This document shows, one piece after another, positions 6,988 through 14,910 of a stretch of 19,520 bases of DNA. The stretch covers positions 1 through 19,520 of the forward strand of contig JAGDZK010000059.1 of assembly GCA_049115935.1 (NCBI GenBank), in the 5' to 3' direction. Source of the DNA: Bermanella sp049115935 (GTDB lineage: Bacteria; Pseudomonadota; Gammaproteobacteria; Pseudomonadales; Oceanobacteraceae). The notes beneath the pieces were generated by a model. That model saw nothing but the letters and a program-made list of their open reading frames with translations. It was not told where the DNA came from and did not search any database. Both the position numbers and the translations under genes were made by a program. Every line of letters begins with the position of its first letter. Position 1 is the first letter of the stretch.

Positions 6988-8718
6988 ATGAACAATTTAA
7001 CCAAGCCTGATCATAATAAAATCACAGAGCATACGATTAACTCGCCAAGTATGGGCGAAACCCATGAGGTGTTTAATCAACCCACCGCGCTTGATCCGTT
7101 TAACGCATTTGAGAGCGATCAAGCCCTACAATATTGGGTGAACACCTTTCAAGGTGACTGGCATGGCCCTGTCATGCACGAATACGGCAAACGAGTGGGC
7201 ACGGATTTATTTGAAGCTGGTTTTGCCGCCAATAAATACAAACCTGAGTTCAAACCTCACTCGCGTTTTGGCGAGCGCATTGATCAAGTGGATTTTCATC
7301 CGGCTTATCATCTACTAATGCAAACGGCTATAGAAGCGGGTCATCACAGTTTACCGTGGGCGCAGAAAAAAATGGGTGCTCATGTGGCCCGTGCGGCCAT
7401 TGAATATATGCACAGCCAAGCGGACCCTGGTTCTGGCTGCCCGCTTACCATGACCTTTGCTGCTGTGCCGGCCATTGCTCATCAACCTAATATTGCCAAA
7501 GACTGGCTGCCTAAAATTACCGCTAATGTGTACGACCCGCGTAATGTGCCTTTTTATGAAAAGCAGGGTTTAACCATAGGGATGGCCATGACCGAAAAAC
7601 AAGGTGGTTCGGATGTGCGTGCTAATACCACCCGCGCAACCGCCATTGATAAAGAAGGCCCAGGTGAAGCTTATGAATTAGTGGGGCATAAGTGGTTTTG
7701 CAGTGCCCCTATGTGTGATGCTTTTTTGGTATTGGCTTATACCGGATCAAAAGAGAAGGGGTTGTCGTGTTTCTTGTTGCCACGTTGGCGACCTGATGGT
7801 CGTAAAAATGAAATGTACATTCAACGCTTAAAAGACAAAATGGGTAACGTCTCTAATGCTTCCAGTGAAGTGGAATACCGCGGCGCATTTGCATGGATGA
7901 TTGGTGAAGAAGGCCGTGGTGTACGTACCATTATCGAAATGGTTTCCATGACACGTTTCGATTGTATGGTGGGTTCTAGCGCCATTATGCGACAAGCCCT
8001 TGCCCAAGCCATTCACCACACCTCAGGACGTGCGGCATTTGGTGCCAACTTGCATGATCAACCCTTGATGCAAAATGTGCTGGCGGATTTAGCAATAGAA
8101 AGCGAAGCGGCATTGGCTATTAGCATGCGTATTGCTCATGCCCTTGATGTAGTTCAACAAGAAGATATCGCGGCTAATATCGTTGAGCACGAGTTGAAGT
8201 TTTCACGGGTGGCCACGGCCATTGGTAAATACTGGATTTGTAAACGGGCCGCGCAATTTACTTACGAATGCATGGAGTGCATTGGTGGTGTGGGCGTGGT
8301 TGAAGATAATATTTTGCCGCGTTTGTATCGCGAAAGCCCAATTAACGCCATTTGGGAAGGCAGCGGTAATGTGCAGTGTTTAGATGTACTGCGCGTAATG
8401 CAAAAAGATCAAAGTGTTTTAACGGCCTTTTTAGATGAACTGAAAAAAGCAGTGGGTGTTTACCCCGTGTTTGATCAGTATTTTAAAGATTTAAATAACG
8501 AATTTAGTGATTTAGCTAGCCTAGAATTCCGTGCTCGTAGCGTGGTGGAAAAGTTAGCACTAGCTTGGCAAGCCAGCACACTTATACAGTTTGGTGATTC
8601 GTCAGTGGCTTATGGGTTTGTACATTCACGTTTAAACCAATACGGTGGGTATTATTACGGCACCCTGCCAAAAGAAGTGGATGTAAAAACCATTATTGAG
8701 CGTGCTCGGGCAAAGTAA
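6988..8718 (+). CDS. AidB-type acyl-CoA dehydrogenase
   Basis: This 576-residue FAD-dependent acyl-CoA dehydrogenase belongs to the AidB subfamily. It matches E. coli AidB through most of its length: GMAMTEKQGGSDVRANTTRA (199-218), LVGHKWFCSAP (231-241), RLKDKMGNVSNASSEVEY (280-297), MTRFDCMVGS (321-330) and PRLYRESPINAIWEGSGNVQCLDVLRV (444-470). WEGSGN (456-461) contains the Glu at the position of the usual acyl-CoA dehydrogenase base. E. coli AidB has isovaleryl-CoA dehydrogenase activity, binds DNA and belongs to the alkylation response. Whether this relative is metabolic or protective is open. GGAGG (6978-6982) is five bases from ATG 6988. A GTG at 6967 in frame lies ahead of that site and is less likely. 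It follows the TetR gene in an operon and is closed by a strong terminator. Confidence 0.92.
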   Translation: MNNLTKPDHNKITEHTINSPSMGETHEVFNQPTALDPFNAFESDQALQYWVNTFQGDWHGPVMHEYGKRVGTDLFEAGFAANKYKPEFKPHSRFGERIDQVDFHPAYHLLMQTAIEAGHHSLPWAQKKMGAHVARAAIEYMHSQADPGSGCPLTMTFAAVPAIAHQPNIAKDWLPKITANVYDPRNVPFYEKQGLTIGMAMTEKQGGSDVRANTTRATAIDKEGPGEAYELVGHKWFCSAPMCDAFLVLAYTGSKEKGLSCFLLPRWRPDGRKNEMYIQRLKDKMGNVSNASSEVEYRGAFAWMIGEEGRGVRTIIEMVSMTRFDCMVGSSAIMRQALAQAIHHTSGRAAFGANLHDQPLMQNVLADLAIESEAALAISMRIAHALDVVQQEDIAANIVEHELKFSRVATAIGKYWICKRAAQFTYECMECIGGVGVVEDNILPRLYRESPINAIWEGSGNVQCLDVLRVMQKDQSVLTAFLDELKKAVGVYPVFDQYFKDLNNEFSDLASLEFRARSVVEKLALAWQASTLIQFGDSSVAYGFVHSRLNQYGGYYYGTLPKEVDVKTIIERARAK

Positions 8719-8739
8719 GGTTAGTAATCACACAAAGTC

Positions 8740-8772
8740 ACGCCCTAATGGTCCTCCATTAGGGCGTTTTTT
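8740..8772 (+). terminator. Strong terminator after the acyl-CoA dehydrogenase gene
   Basis: An 11-bp perfect stem (CGCCCTAATGG at 8741-8751 with its complement at 8756-8766) with a TCCT loop is followed by six T residues. It ends the tetR-acyl-CoA dehydrogenase transcript. Confidence 0.95.
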
Positions 8773-8855
8773 ATGCAATTAAAACGGGCGTTTGTTTTCT
8801 AATCAATCTGAGTATCCCCAAGATGGTGCGGCCTATGTAGCGGTTTGTCATCAAC

Positions 8856-9190
8856 TCATCCACACACTTATGCACAGTATCTGTTAGTAAGTATCCTATA
8901 GGGATAAGTTTTTTCTATATTTATCCAAGAGTGCCTCAACTAGCTGATTTAATAGGCTTTTAGGCTGAATAGTGAACGATATTACTAGGCTGAATCCTAT
9001 CTGGTTCACTGTGGGTAAATAACAATTCTACTGTATGTAAACTGTATATCCACAAAGTTATTCACAGGCTGAAGGTTTTTCTGAGTTATCCCCATTATAA
9101 AAACCACTTATATGGAATTTTGTTATATGTTCATCCCCTCATGTTGCGTCTCAAGTGGTGATTTAGCACTCAGTGACGATTTCATTCACA
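8856..9190. promoter_or_regulatory. Cluster of DnaA-box-like 9-mers
   Basis: Compared with the DnaA box TTATNCACA, two exact matches occur: TTATGCACA (8868-8876) and TTATTCACA (9058-9066). There are five single-mismatch copies: TCATCCACA (8856-8864), ATATCCACA (9046-9054), TTATCCCCA (9086-9094), TCATTCACA (9182-9190) and, on the minus strand, TTACCCACA (9010-9018). The two exact boxes are each preceded, with starts exactly 12 bases earlier, by a one-mismatch box, so the same pair geometry occurs twice. Weaker relatives lie at 8899-8907 and 8921-8929. An AT-rich stretch (about 9094-9130) follows the 9086 box. The arrangement suits a DnaA-binding locus such as a titration site, a DnaA-reactivating site or an origin-like element. 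Flanking genes are ordinary chromosomal genes and no dnaA or other replication initiator gene is in the window. Binding is inferred, not shown. Confidence 0.55.
8961..9073. repeat. Short direct and inverted repeats within the DnaA-box region
   Basis: TAGGCTGAAT occurs at 8961-8970 and 8986-8995, and its core AGGCTGAA occurs a third time at 9066-9073, directly abutting the exact DnaA-like box at 9058-9066. AGTGAAC (8971-8977) and GTTCACT (9004-9010) form an inverted repeat between them. The spacing of the first two cores is 25 bases. They could be iteron-like protein sites or chance repeats in AT-rich DNA. Confidence 0.45.
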
Positions 9191-9504
9191 GCCTTGATGG
9201 TTTAAATGCACAAACTTGAGTTGGGATGCGTTTAAATTTCGATTGAACTTGGTGCAAAAGACAAAAAAATAAGAAAGAGTCATGAGACTTGGTAGGTCTG
9301 CTTTGTTGCTTATATGACAAAGTAAGTCAAAAAGTCAGGGTAGGTCGGCTGCTATTGACCAAAATGATCTAAAAAGGGGCGTTTTTGGTCTTATGGCCTA
9401 ATTACACATTAGTCTATACTGGTTCAATTAGAGTGGTAGCTCTAAAAGTATGAGTTATTACAGCCGAAAATCTAATTTGCAGATAACAATAAAAAGGAAA
9501 GGCA
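9191..9504 (+). promoter_or_regulatory. Control region of the lipase gene, no gene seen
   Basis: No reading frame with a start signal is visible here. Repeats that could be regulator sites are: the inverted repeat TTTAAATGCA (9201-9210) with TGCGTTTAAA (9227-9236); the direct repeat GGTAGGTCTGCT (9291-9302) with GGTAGGTCGGCT (9339-9350); and the inverted repeat GACCAAAA (9357-9364) with TTTTGGTC (9383-9390). A -10-like TATACT lies at 9415-9420 with no good -35, which would fit an activator-dependent promoter. No sigma-54 site with correct spacing was found. AAGGAAAGG just before ATG 9505 is the ribosome site. Confidence 0.4.
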
Positions 9505-10449
9505 ATGAATAAAATTATAACGCGCCTCACTTTGTTAATGGCCATGACATTTGCCATGCAAAGCCACGCTTGGTTCTGGGACTCTTGGTTTCAGCCTTCT
9601 ACCTATACCAAAACAAAATACCCCATTGTATTAGCCCATGGCCTACTTGGCTTTGATCAGTTATTGGGTGTGGATTACTGGTACAAAATCCCACAAGACT
9701 TACGCAGCGACGGTGCAACCGTTTATGTGACACAAGTGAGCAACACCAACTACACCGAAGTACGTGGCGAACAGCTTATTAGCCAAATTGAAAATATTCT
9801 TGCGGTTAATGGTGCTAGCAAGGTGAACTTGATTGGCCATAGTCACGGCGGCCCAACTATTCGTTATGTGGCCAGTGTGCGTCCAGATCTAGTTGCGTCA
9901 GTTACCACGGTTGCGGGTGTAAATAAAGGCTCGAACACGGCTGACTTTCTTCGTCAAATTCCAGAGGGCTCTGCTCTTGAAGGTTTAGCTTTGGGTATTG
10001 TGAACGCTTTCTCCTCTGTTTTAGACTTCTTAAGCGGTGGTGGTTACACCCCTGATGCTCTGGGTGCCCTGACTTCTTTAAGCACAGAGGGCGCGCTTGC
10101 ATTCAATGCACAGCACCCACAAGGTATTCCTACTAGTGCGTGTGGTGAAGGGGCTTATGTGGTGAACGGTATTCGTTATTACTCTTGGAGTGGTGGCAGC
10201 CCGTTAACAAACGTATTAGATATCTCTGATGCGGCAATGGGGTTAACGGCTCTAACATTTGGTTCTGAAAAGAACGATGGCTTAGTAGGTTCATGTGATA
10301 GCCACTTAGGTCAAGTAATCCGTGATGATTACCGCATGAATCACTTAGATGAAGTGAACCAGGTATTAGGTTTACATCACTTATTTGAAACCGATCCAAT
10401 CACGACTTACCGTAATCATGCGAACCGTTTGAAAAACGCTGGCTTGTAA
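9505..10449 (+). CDS. Secreted triacylglycerol lipase, bacterial family I.1
   Basis: This 314-residue secreted lipase closely resembles Pseudomonas aeruginosa LipA. A signal peptide occupies about residues 1-22 (MNKIITRLTLLMAMTFAMQSHA, written in two parts: a Lys/Arg N-end and a hydrophobic core ending SHA). The mature enzyme begins near WFWDSW, and STYTKTKYPIVLAHGLLGFD carries the oxyanion-hole region. The nucleophile is Ser113 in GHSHGG. By alignment the other triad members are Asp258 (NDGL) and His280 (MNHLDEVNQ). Calcium ligands match at Asp239, Asp282, Gln286 and Leu290. Cys213 and Cys264 match the conserved disulfide. Such lipases reach the periplasm by Sec, fold with a dedicated foldase and leave by type II secretion. 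That foldase is encoded just downstream. A terminator lies between the two genes. Confidence 0.97.
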   Translation: MNKIITRLTLLMAMTFAMQSHAWFWDSWFQPSTYTKTKYPIVLAHGLLGFDQLLGVDYWYKIPQDLRSDGATVYVTQVSNTNYTEVRGEQLISQIENILAVNGASKVNLIGHSHGGPTIRYVASVRPDLVASVTTVAGVNKGSNTADFLRQIPEGSALEGLALGIVNAFSSVLDFLSGGGYTPDALGALTSLSTEGALAFNAQHPQGIPTSACGEGAYVVNGIRYYSWSGGSPLTNVLDISDAAMGLTALTFGSEKNDGLVGSCDSHLGQVIRDDYRMNHLDEVNQVLGLHHLFETDPITTYRNHANRLKNAGL

Positions 10450-10460
10450 TACGTTGACTT

Positions 10461-10492
10461 AAAAAAAGGCGAAGCATGGCTTCGCCTTTTTT
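10461..10492 (+). terminator. Terminator between lipase and foldase genes
   Basis: GGCGAAGC (10468-10475) pairs with GCTTCGCC (10479-10486) across an ATG loop. Seven A residues precede it and six T residues follow. It is well formed and should stop most lipase transcripts before the foldase gene. Confidence 0.92.
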
Positions 10493-10575
10493 GTGCCTGT
10501 CATTTAGAAATTTAACGGTTTTGTATGGTAATGTGTACACTATAGATCAATAAAAATAAGTATAAGAATTCAGTT

Positions 10576-11619
10576 ATGTTAAAAGTTACGCTAGCCCTTT
10601 TTGTTATCTTGGTTGCGCTGTTTGCGTTTTTGTCAAAACCCAGTGTCACGATTAATCAATCGAAACACAGTGATGTTGTAGAAGTAGCGACTGATACCGA
10701 TTTTACCTCTTCTGTTAGTCAATCATCTGATGCTCATAATCAATTGCCCGAATTCTTGCGTAACAGTTCCTTAAAAGGCACATCAATAGATGGACTGTAT
10801 CCTGTTGATGACGAGGGTAATTTATTACTTAGTGGTTCAATCAAACACCGTTTTGAATATTTTTTATCAACCATGGGGGAATTTTCGTTAGAACAAGTTC
10901 AGCAGATGATTCGTGATGATATTGAATTGAATTTGCAAGAACCTGCGCGCTCACAGGCACTCAAATTATTTGAAGACTATGTTGGTTATAAATATGCATT
11001 AGCCGATCTTGAGCAGTCGCTACAGGCCCCGCAAGAATATGAAATAAATGATATTGAGCGCATGCGCCTACAGCTTCAACAATTAAGAGATAAGCGCCGT
11101 GAGTATTTTAGCCAAGAAGCGGTGGACGCATTTTTTGGTTTTGATGAATTATACGATGACTTCATGTTGAACCGCTTAGAAATTCAAGCCAGCTCTCAAT
11201 TAACCCCTGATGAAAAAGCCCAACAAATTGCTTCTTTAGAACAAAATTTACCGGATCAAGTTCGTAGTATGCGCGATGATACACAAAGAGTGAGTCAAGT
11301 ATTTGAAATCACGCAAGGTATGCGAGAAGCAGGAGCCAGTGAGGAAGAAATATTTGAACGTAATACCCAAGAGTTCGGACAAGAAGCTGCAGAGCGTTTA
11401 AAAGCGCTGGATACAAAAAGGCAGGCATTTCAGCAAAAAGTCGATGAATACTTAACGAATAAACAATCCATAGTAAACAATGAAAATTTAAGTGCGGCCG
11501 ATAAACAAGATAAGTTAGAAGAGCTCATTTCATCATTTGATGATAGTGAGCGTCGACGTTTAAACGCTTATGAATTAATGCAAAAAGAAAACGTCGAAGC
11601 ACAAACACAGAGCCAATAA
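10576..11619 (+). CDS. lifO: Lipase-specific foldase (lipase chaperone, LifO/LimA family)
   Basis: This 347-residue steric chaperone is held in the inner membrane by an N-terminal anchor (about residues 4-20) and folds the neighbouring lipase in the periplasm. A variable linker (about 21-57) follows the anchor. The conserved region then begins with SLKGTSIDG (65-73). The family motif RxxFDY(F/C)L(S/T)A appears here as KHRFEYFLST (90-99) followed by MGE. The rest is helical and rich in Gln, Glu, Lys and Arg, as expected of the extended helical scaffold that wraps the lipase. Length agrees with the family (about 340). The ribosome site is weak. A possible promoter (TTAACG with TACACT 18 bases later) precedes the gene, which would matter because a terminator separates it from the lipase gene. 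Its stop codon directly abuts the stop of the convergent phosphatase gene. Confidence 0.93.
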   Translation: MLKVTLALFVILVALFAFLSKPSVTINQSKHSDVVEVATDTDFTSSVSQSSDAHNQLPEFLRNSSLKGTSIDGLYPVDDEGNLLLSGSIKHRFEYFLSTMGEFSLEQVQQMIRDDIELNLQEPARSQALKLFEDYVGYKYALADLEQSLQAPQEYEINDIERMRLQLQQLRDKRREYFSQEAVDAFFGFDELYDDFMLNRLEIQASSQLTPDEKAQQIASLEQNLPDQVRSMRDDTQRVSQVFEITQGMREAGASEEEIFERNTQEFGQEAAERLKALDTKRQAFQQKVDEYLTNKQSIVNNENLSAADKQDKLEELISSFDDSERRRLNAYELMQKENVEAQTQSQ

Positions 11620-12432
11620 TTAAAGCTGTGCGTCACGTAAGATTGTTTTTAACGGATCATAAAGTGCTGGGGCTGCAATAAGTAGATTTTCACTGTGTAA
11701 CTCATGAGTGATGCCTTCATCAGGCTCAATGAAATAACCACAGCGTGCGCCTGCTTCTTTTGCAATTAACCAACCCGCGGCGCAATCCCATGGGCTGACG
11801 CTTTCATAATAAGCATCTAAGCGCCCAAGGGCGACCCAGCAAATATCCAATGCAGCACTCCCCAGACGACGAACATCGGCACACTGTTCAAGAACTTTAT
11901 GCAGGCGATGCATCAATTGATTAAGTTGCTTACTCTTATTGTACGGGAAGCCAGTCGCTATGATTGCTCGATTGAGTTCACTTGTAGCACTACAGCGAAT
12001 AGGTTGATCATTTAACCAAGCACCTTTTTGGCGTATAGCACTGAATACCTCTGATAAAAAAGGGTTGTAAACAACAGCAGCTTGAATTTTACCTTTCACC
12101 ACATAAGCAATGCTGATCGCAACTTGATGATGGTGGTGCGCATAATTAACCGTACCGTCTATAGGATCAATGACCCAAATCGGTGTGTCTGAATAATGCA
12201 GGGCGCTGATATCAGGAGAAGACTCTTCAGCAAGAATCTGGTCATTAGGGAAGTGCTCACGAATGGCATCCGTGATTAATTTATCTGCTGCTATATCGCT
12301 ACTGGTGACAAGTTCAATACCTTGTTTGTAGTTATGGCTTACTATCGAACTTGCTCGCATTTCTACGATAACGTCACCGGCTTGAGATGCGATATCAACC
12401 ATAAATTCAAGTATGGATTCTAAGTCGGCCAT
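11620..12432 (-). CDS. Inositol monophosphatase family protein (SuhB-like)
   Basis: This 270-residue Mg-dependent phosphatase belongs to the inositol monophosphatase/SuhB family, close in length to E. coli SuhB (267). Metal and catalytic motifs are complete: Glu69-Glu70 in ILAEES, WVIDPIDGTVNYAH (86-99, with Asp89 and Asp92), and SPWDCAAGWLIAKEAGA (213-229, with Asp216). SuhB itself also works in rRNA antitermination. Whether this protein is the housekeeping SuhB or a paralogue cannot be decided here. The ATG is preceded by a moderate AGGGCAG element. It lies 66 bases downstream of the GGDEF-EAL gene on the same strand and could be cotranscribed with it. The gene ends against the foldase gene with no spacer and no terminator. 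Confidence 0.92.
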   Translation of the reverse strand: MADLESILEFMVDIASQAGDVIVEMRASSIVSHNYKQGIELVTSSDIAADKLITDAIREHFPNDQILAEESSPDISALHYSDTPIWVIDPIDGTVNYAHHHHQVAISIAYVVKGKIQAAVVYNPFLSEVFSAIRQKGAWLNDQPIRCSATSELNRAIIATGFPYNKSKQLNQLMHRLHKVLEQCADVRRLGSAALDICWVALGRLDAYYESVSPWDCAAGWLIAKEAGARCGYFIEPDEGITHELHSENLLIAAPALYDPLKTILRDAQL

Positions 12433-12498
12433 GCTGCCCTGCCTGATAATTCGTTTATTTATAGTTATATTACGAACATTATATGAAAACTAGATTAC

Positions 12499-14805
12499 TT
12501 ATTTCGCATATTTTTCTTGTTCGAAGTATAAAGAGGTAAATGTATGGCTGTCGAGGGGCTTATTAAAATAGTAGCCTTGGTAACGATCGCAAGATAGATT
12601 TTGCAGTAGGTTTAGCTGGTTCGAATTCTCAATGCCTTCTGCTAAAACAATTAAATTTAAGCTTTTCGACATGGCAATTATTGCTTTTACCATTGAAACA
12701 TCATCTTTATCATTTTCGATGTTCATAATAAATGCACGATCTATTTTTAATTTATTAATGGGTAAGTAACGTAAATAGCTTAAGCTTGAGTAGCCAGTAC
12801 CAAAATCGTCAATGGCAAAACCAACGCCTATTTCTTGAATTTTGTTCAATAGCGGCAGAATATAGTCAATATTTTCCATTAATAAGCTTTCTGTTATTTC
12901 TAATTCAATGGATGAGCCGGATACATTATACTTTTTGAGTAAACGCTCGATTCTCTTGGGGAACCCTTCTGTGATTTGAATAGCAGAAACATTAATCGAC
13001 ATAATAAATTCGGGGTTGAATTTGAGCCAATGGGTAAGTTGGATAATACTTTCTTCAAGTATCCAATCACCTAAGGTATTAATGAACCCTGTTTCTTCTG
13101 CAATGGGGATAAACTCGACAGGAGATATATTGCCTAGCTCAGGATGAAACCAGCGTATTAATGCCTCGCAGCCTAATATTTTGTTACTGCTAATATCAAC
13201 CTGAGGCTGGAAAAAAAGCTCGAACTGATTGTTATCAAACGCGGGTATGAAGTTATGTTCGATGTTGATTCGATGCTGAACCATGTCTCCCATTTCTTGA
13301 GTGAAAAATTTAAATCCATCACCACCGCTTTTTTTAACCTGATACATGGCTGTATCAGCGTAGCGCCAAAGTATGTGACTATGCTCACTATCATTAGGGC
13401 ATAAACTAATACCGATTGAGCAGCTTGTTCTAAGTTCATAGGAATCTACACGAAATACTTGTCTTAAGTGTCGATTGATATCAGTTGCGAATATTTCAAT
13501 ATCTTTAACTTTCTCTACATTGCGAATAAGTATGACAAATTCATCGCCACCCATTCGTGCTAAGAAGTGCTCTTTTGGTAGGATTTTTTGTAATCGTTGA
13601 GCCACTTTCTGAAGCAAGCGATCACCCAGTTGGTGCCCTAAAGAATCATTAATATTTTTGAAACGATCTAGGTCTATGAATAACATGGCAAAATGCTCAC
13701 CACTTTGTTTGGCATGGGATACAGCTTGCACCAGCTCGTCATTAAATTTAAATCGGTTGTAAAGCTCAGTTAAAGGATCTTGTATGCCTAGATATTCTAT
13801 TTGCTGACGAACCAGTTCTCGTTCGGTTATATCAAGCATGACTCCTTCAATAAAATATTGATCATGTTCTTTATAACATCTGCCCCGATCCAGTATCCAT
13901 TTGTGCTCACCGCTTGCAGACTTGATTCGATACACCATTTCAAATGGTTTTAACGAAAAATGTGCGGCTTTACTATTTTGAGCGAAATCATGTTTGTCAC
14001 TTTCATCAATTAAATCAAACGGTGTGATTTTGTTTTGTAAGAAATAATCGGGTTGATACCCTAGTAGTTGATAGCAGCCAGGGCTTAGATAATCGAGGCT
14101 TTTTTGTTGCACATCTAATCGATATAAAATACCGGGTAGGTTGCTGACTAATCGTTTGAATTCATTATCTTGTTTGGTGATGTCATGTTCTAATTTTCTC
14201 TGATCAGAGATTGAATGAATTTTTTGTCTATGACTTAGGTAAATAATAAAAGTGACTAACATCAAGCTAAACAGCGACGCAAAAATGAGATATATTTTTT
14301 TTTGCAGCCAATATTGAAATAAGGTTTTATTTTCAAGTGTGGAAATTAATATGACTTCATCGTTGTATGGGTAAGCGCATGCTTGGACGGGCTCTTCTAA
14401 AAGACTATAGAGTTGTTGCAGGCAAGGTTGACCTAACGCGAATTTTTCTTGAAATTGGGCGACAATATGACCATAAGATAATTGACTTAAATTCGTTAGG
14501 CTTGAAGCAAGAACTTGGCCGCTACTACTAATAATAGATAAATGTAAGGCAGGAATGAAGTTTGTTGACAGTTTGTTTATATAGTCATTTTTTACAACTT
14601 GACTCTCTTCACTTAGATCAGGCCAATGACGTTCAAACTGTATAAATGCCATTTCGGTTTTTTGCTGCTGCTCATGAAGAATACTGGTGGTTTGAGCGCC
14701 GTATGAGCTGAACATCAATACGCTAATGACAATCACCCAAACAATTAACGCTAGGGCGTATAAGCGTGTCCTGCTAGAGATAGTGTTTGTTGTATTCAGC
14801 ACCAT
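12499..14805 (-). CDS. PAS-GGDEF-EAL membrane protein (cyclic di-GMP turnover)
   Basis: This 768-residue inner-membrane signalling protein has a membrane segment at about 15-35, a periplasmic sensor region of about 135 residues and a second membrane segment at about 171-190. A PAS domain follows (about 215-330, ending in GVMLDITERE), then GGDEF (about 335-500) and EAL (about 512-765). GGDEF is intact (419-423), but PKEH stands where the RxxD inhibitory site should be, so direct product inhibition is unlikely. EAL residues look complete: CEALIRWFHP (546-555), INVSA (604-608), EITES (636-640), DDFGTGYSSL (666-675), KIDRAF (687-692), AEGIE (722-726) and QGYYF (743-747). The phosphodiesterase is therefore probably active, with GGDEF either active or a GTP-sensing regulator. 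AGGGA close to the ATG is a good ribosome site. Periplasmic Cys128 and Cys143 could form a disulfide. The signal is unknown. Confidence 0.96.
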   Translation of the reverse strand: MVLNTTNTISSRTRLYALALIVWVIVISVLMFSSYGAQTTSILHEQQQKTEMAFIQFERHWPDLSEESQVVKNDYINKLSTNFIPALHLSIISSSGQVLASSLTNLSQLSYGHIVAQFQEKFALGQPCLQQLYSLLEEPVQACAYPYNDEVILISTLENKTLFQYWLQKKIYLIFASLFSLMLVTFIIYLSHRQKIHSISDQRKLEHDITKQDNEFKRLVSNLPGILYRLDVQQKSLDYLSPGCYQLLGYQPDYFLQNKITPFDLIDESDKHDFAQNSKAAHFSLKPFEMVYRIKSASGEHKWILDRGRCYKEHDQYFIEGVMLDITERELVRQQIEYLGIQDPLTELYNRFKFNDELVQAVSHAKQSGEHFAMLFIDLDRFKNINDSLGHQLGDRLLQKVAQRLQKILPKEHFLARMGGDEFVILIRNVEKVKDIEIFATDINRHLRQVFRVDSYELRTSCSIGISLCPNDSEHSHILWRYADTAMYQVKKSGGDGFKFFTQEMGDMVQHRINIEHNFIPAFDNNQFELFFQPQVDISSNKILGCEALIRWFHPELGNISPVEFIPIAEETGFINTLGDWILEESIIQLTHWLKFNPEFIMSINVSAIQITEGFPKRIERLLKKYNVSGSSIELEITESLLMENIDYILPLLNKIQEIGVGFAIDDFGTGYSSLSYLRYLPINKLKIDRAFIMNIENDKDDVSMVKAIIAMSKSLNLIVLAEGIENSNQLNLLQNLSCDRYQGYYFNKPLDSHTFTSLYFEQEKYAK

Positions 14806-14910
14806 TTTTCCCTAAAGCCCTTTAATTAAGTCAGTATAGACGCTATGAGCTTTTGGGCTAGGTAATAGAGACTGAAATACGGGTTTTGTCTAGGAATTTA
14901 GGCCTATTTA

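Noticed and set aside
8856..9190. Chromosomal or plasmid replication origin as a firm call
   Set aside because: No initiator or partition gene is nearby and neighbouring genes show no divergent leading-strand pattern, so only a DnaA-box cluster is claimed.
9285..9312. Sigma-54 promoter near GGTAGGTCTGCTTTGTTGCT
   Set aside because: The GG and GC elements are eleven rather than ten bases apart and the flanking consensus is poor.
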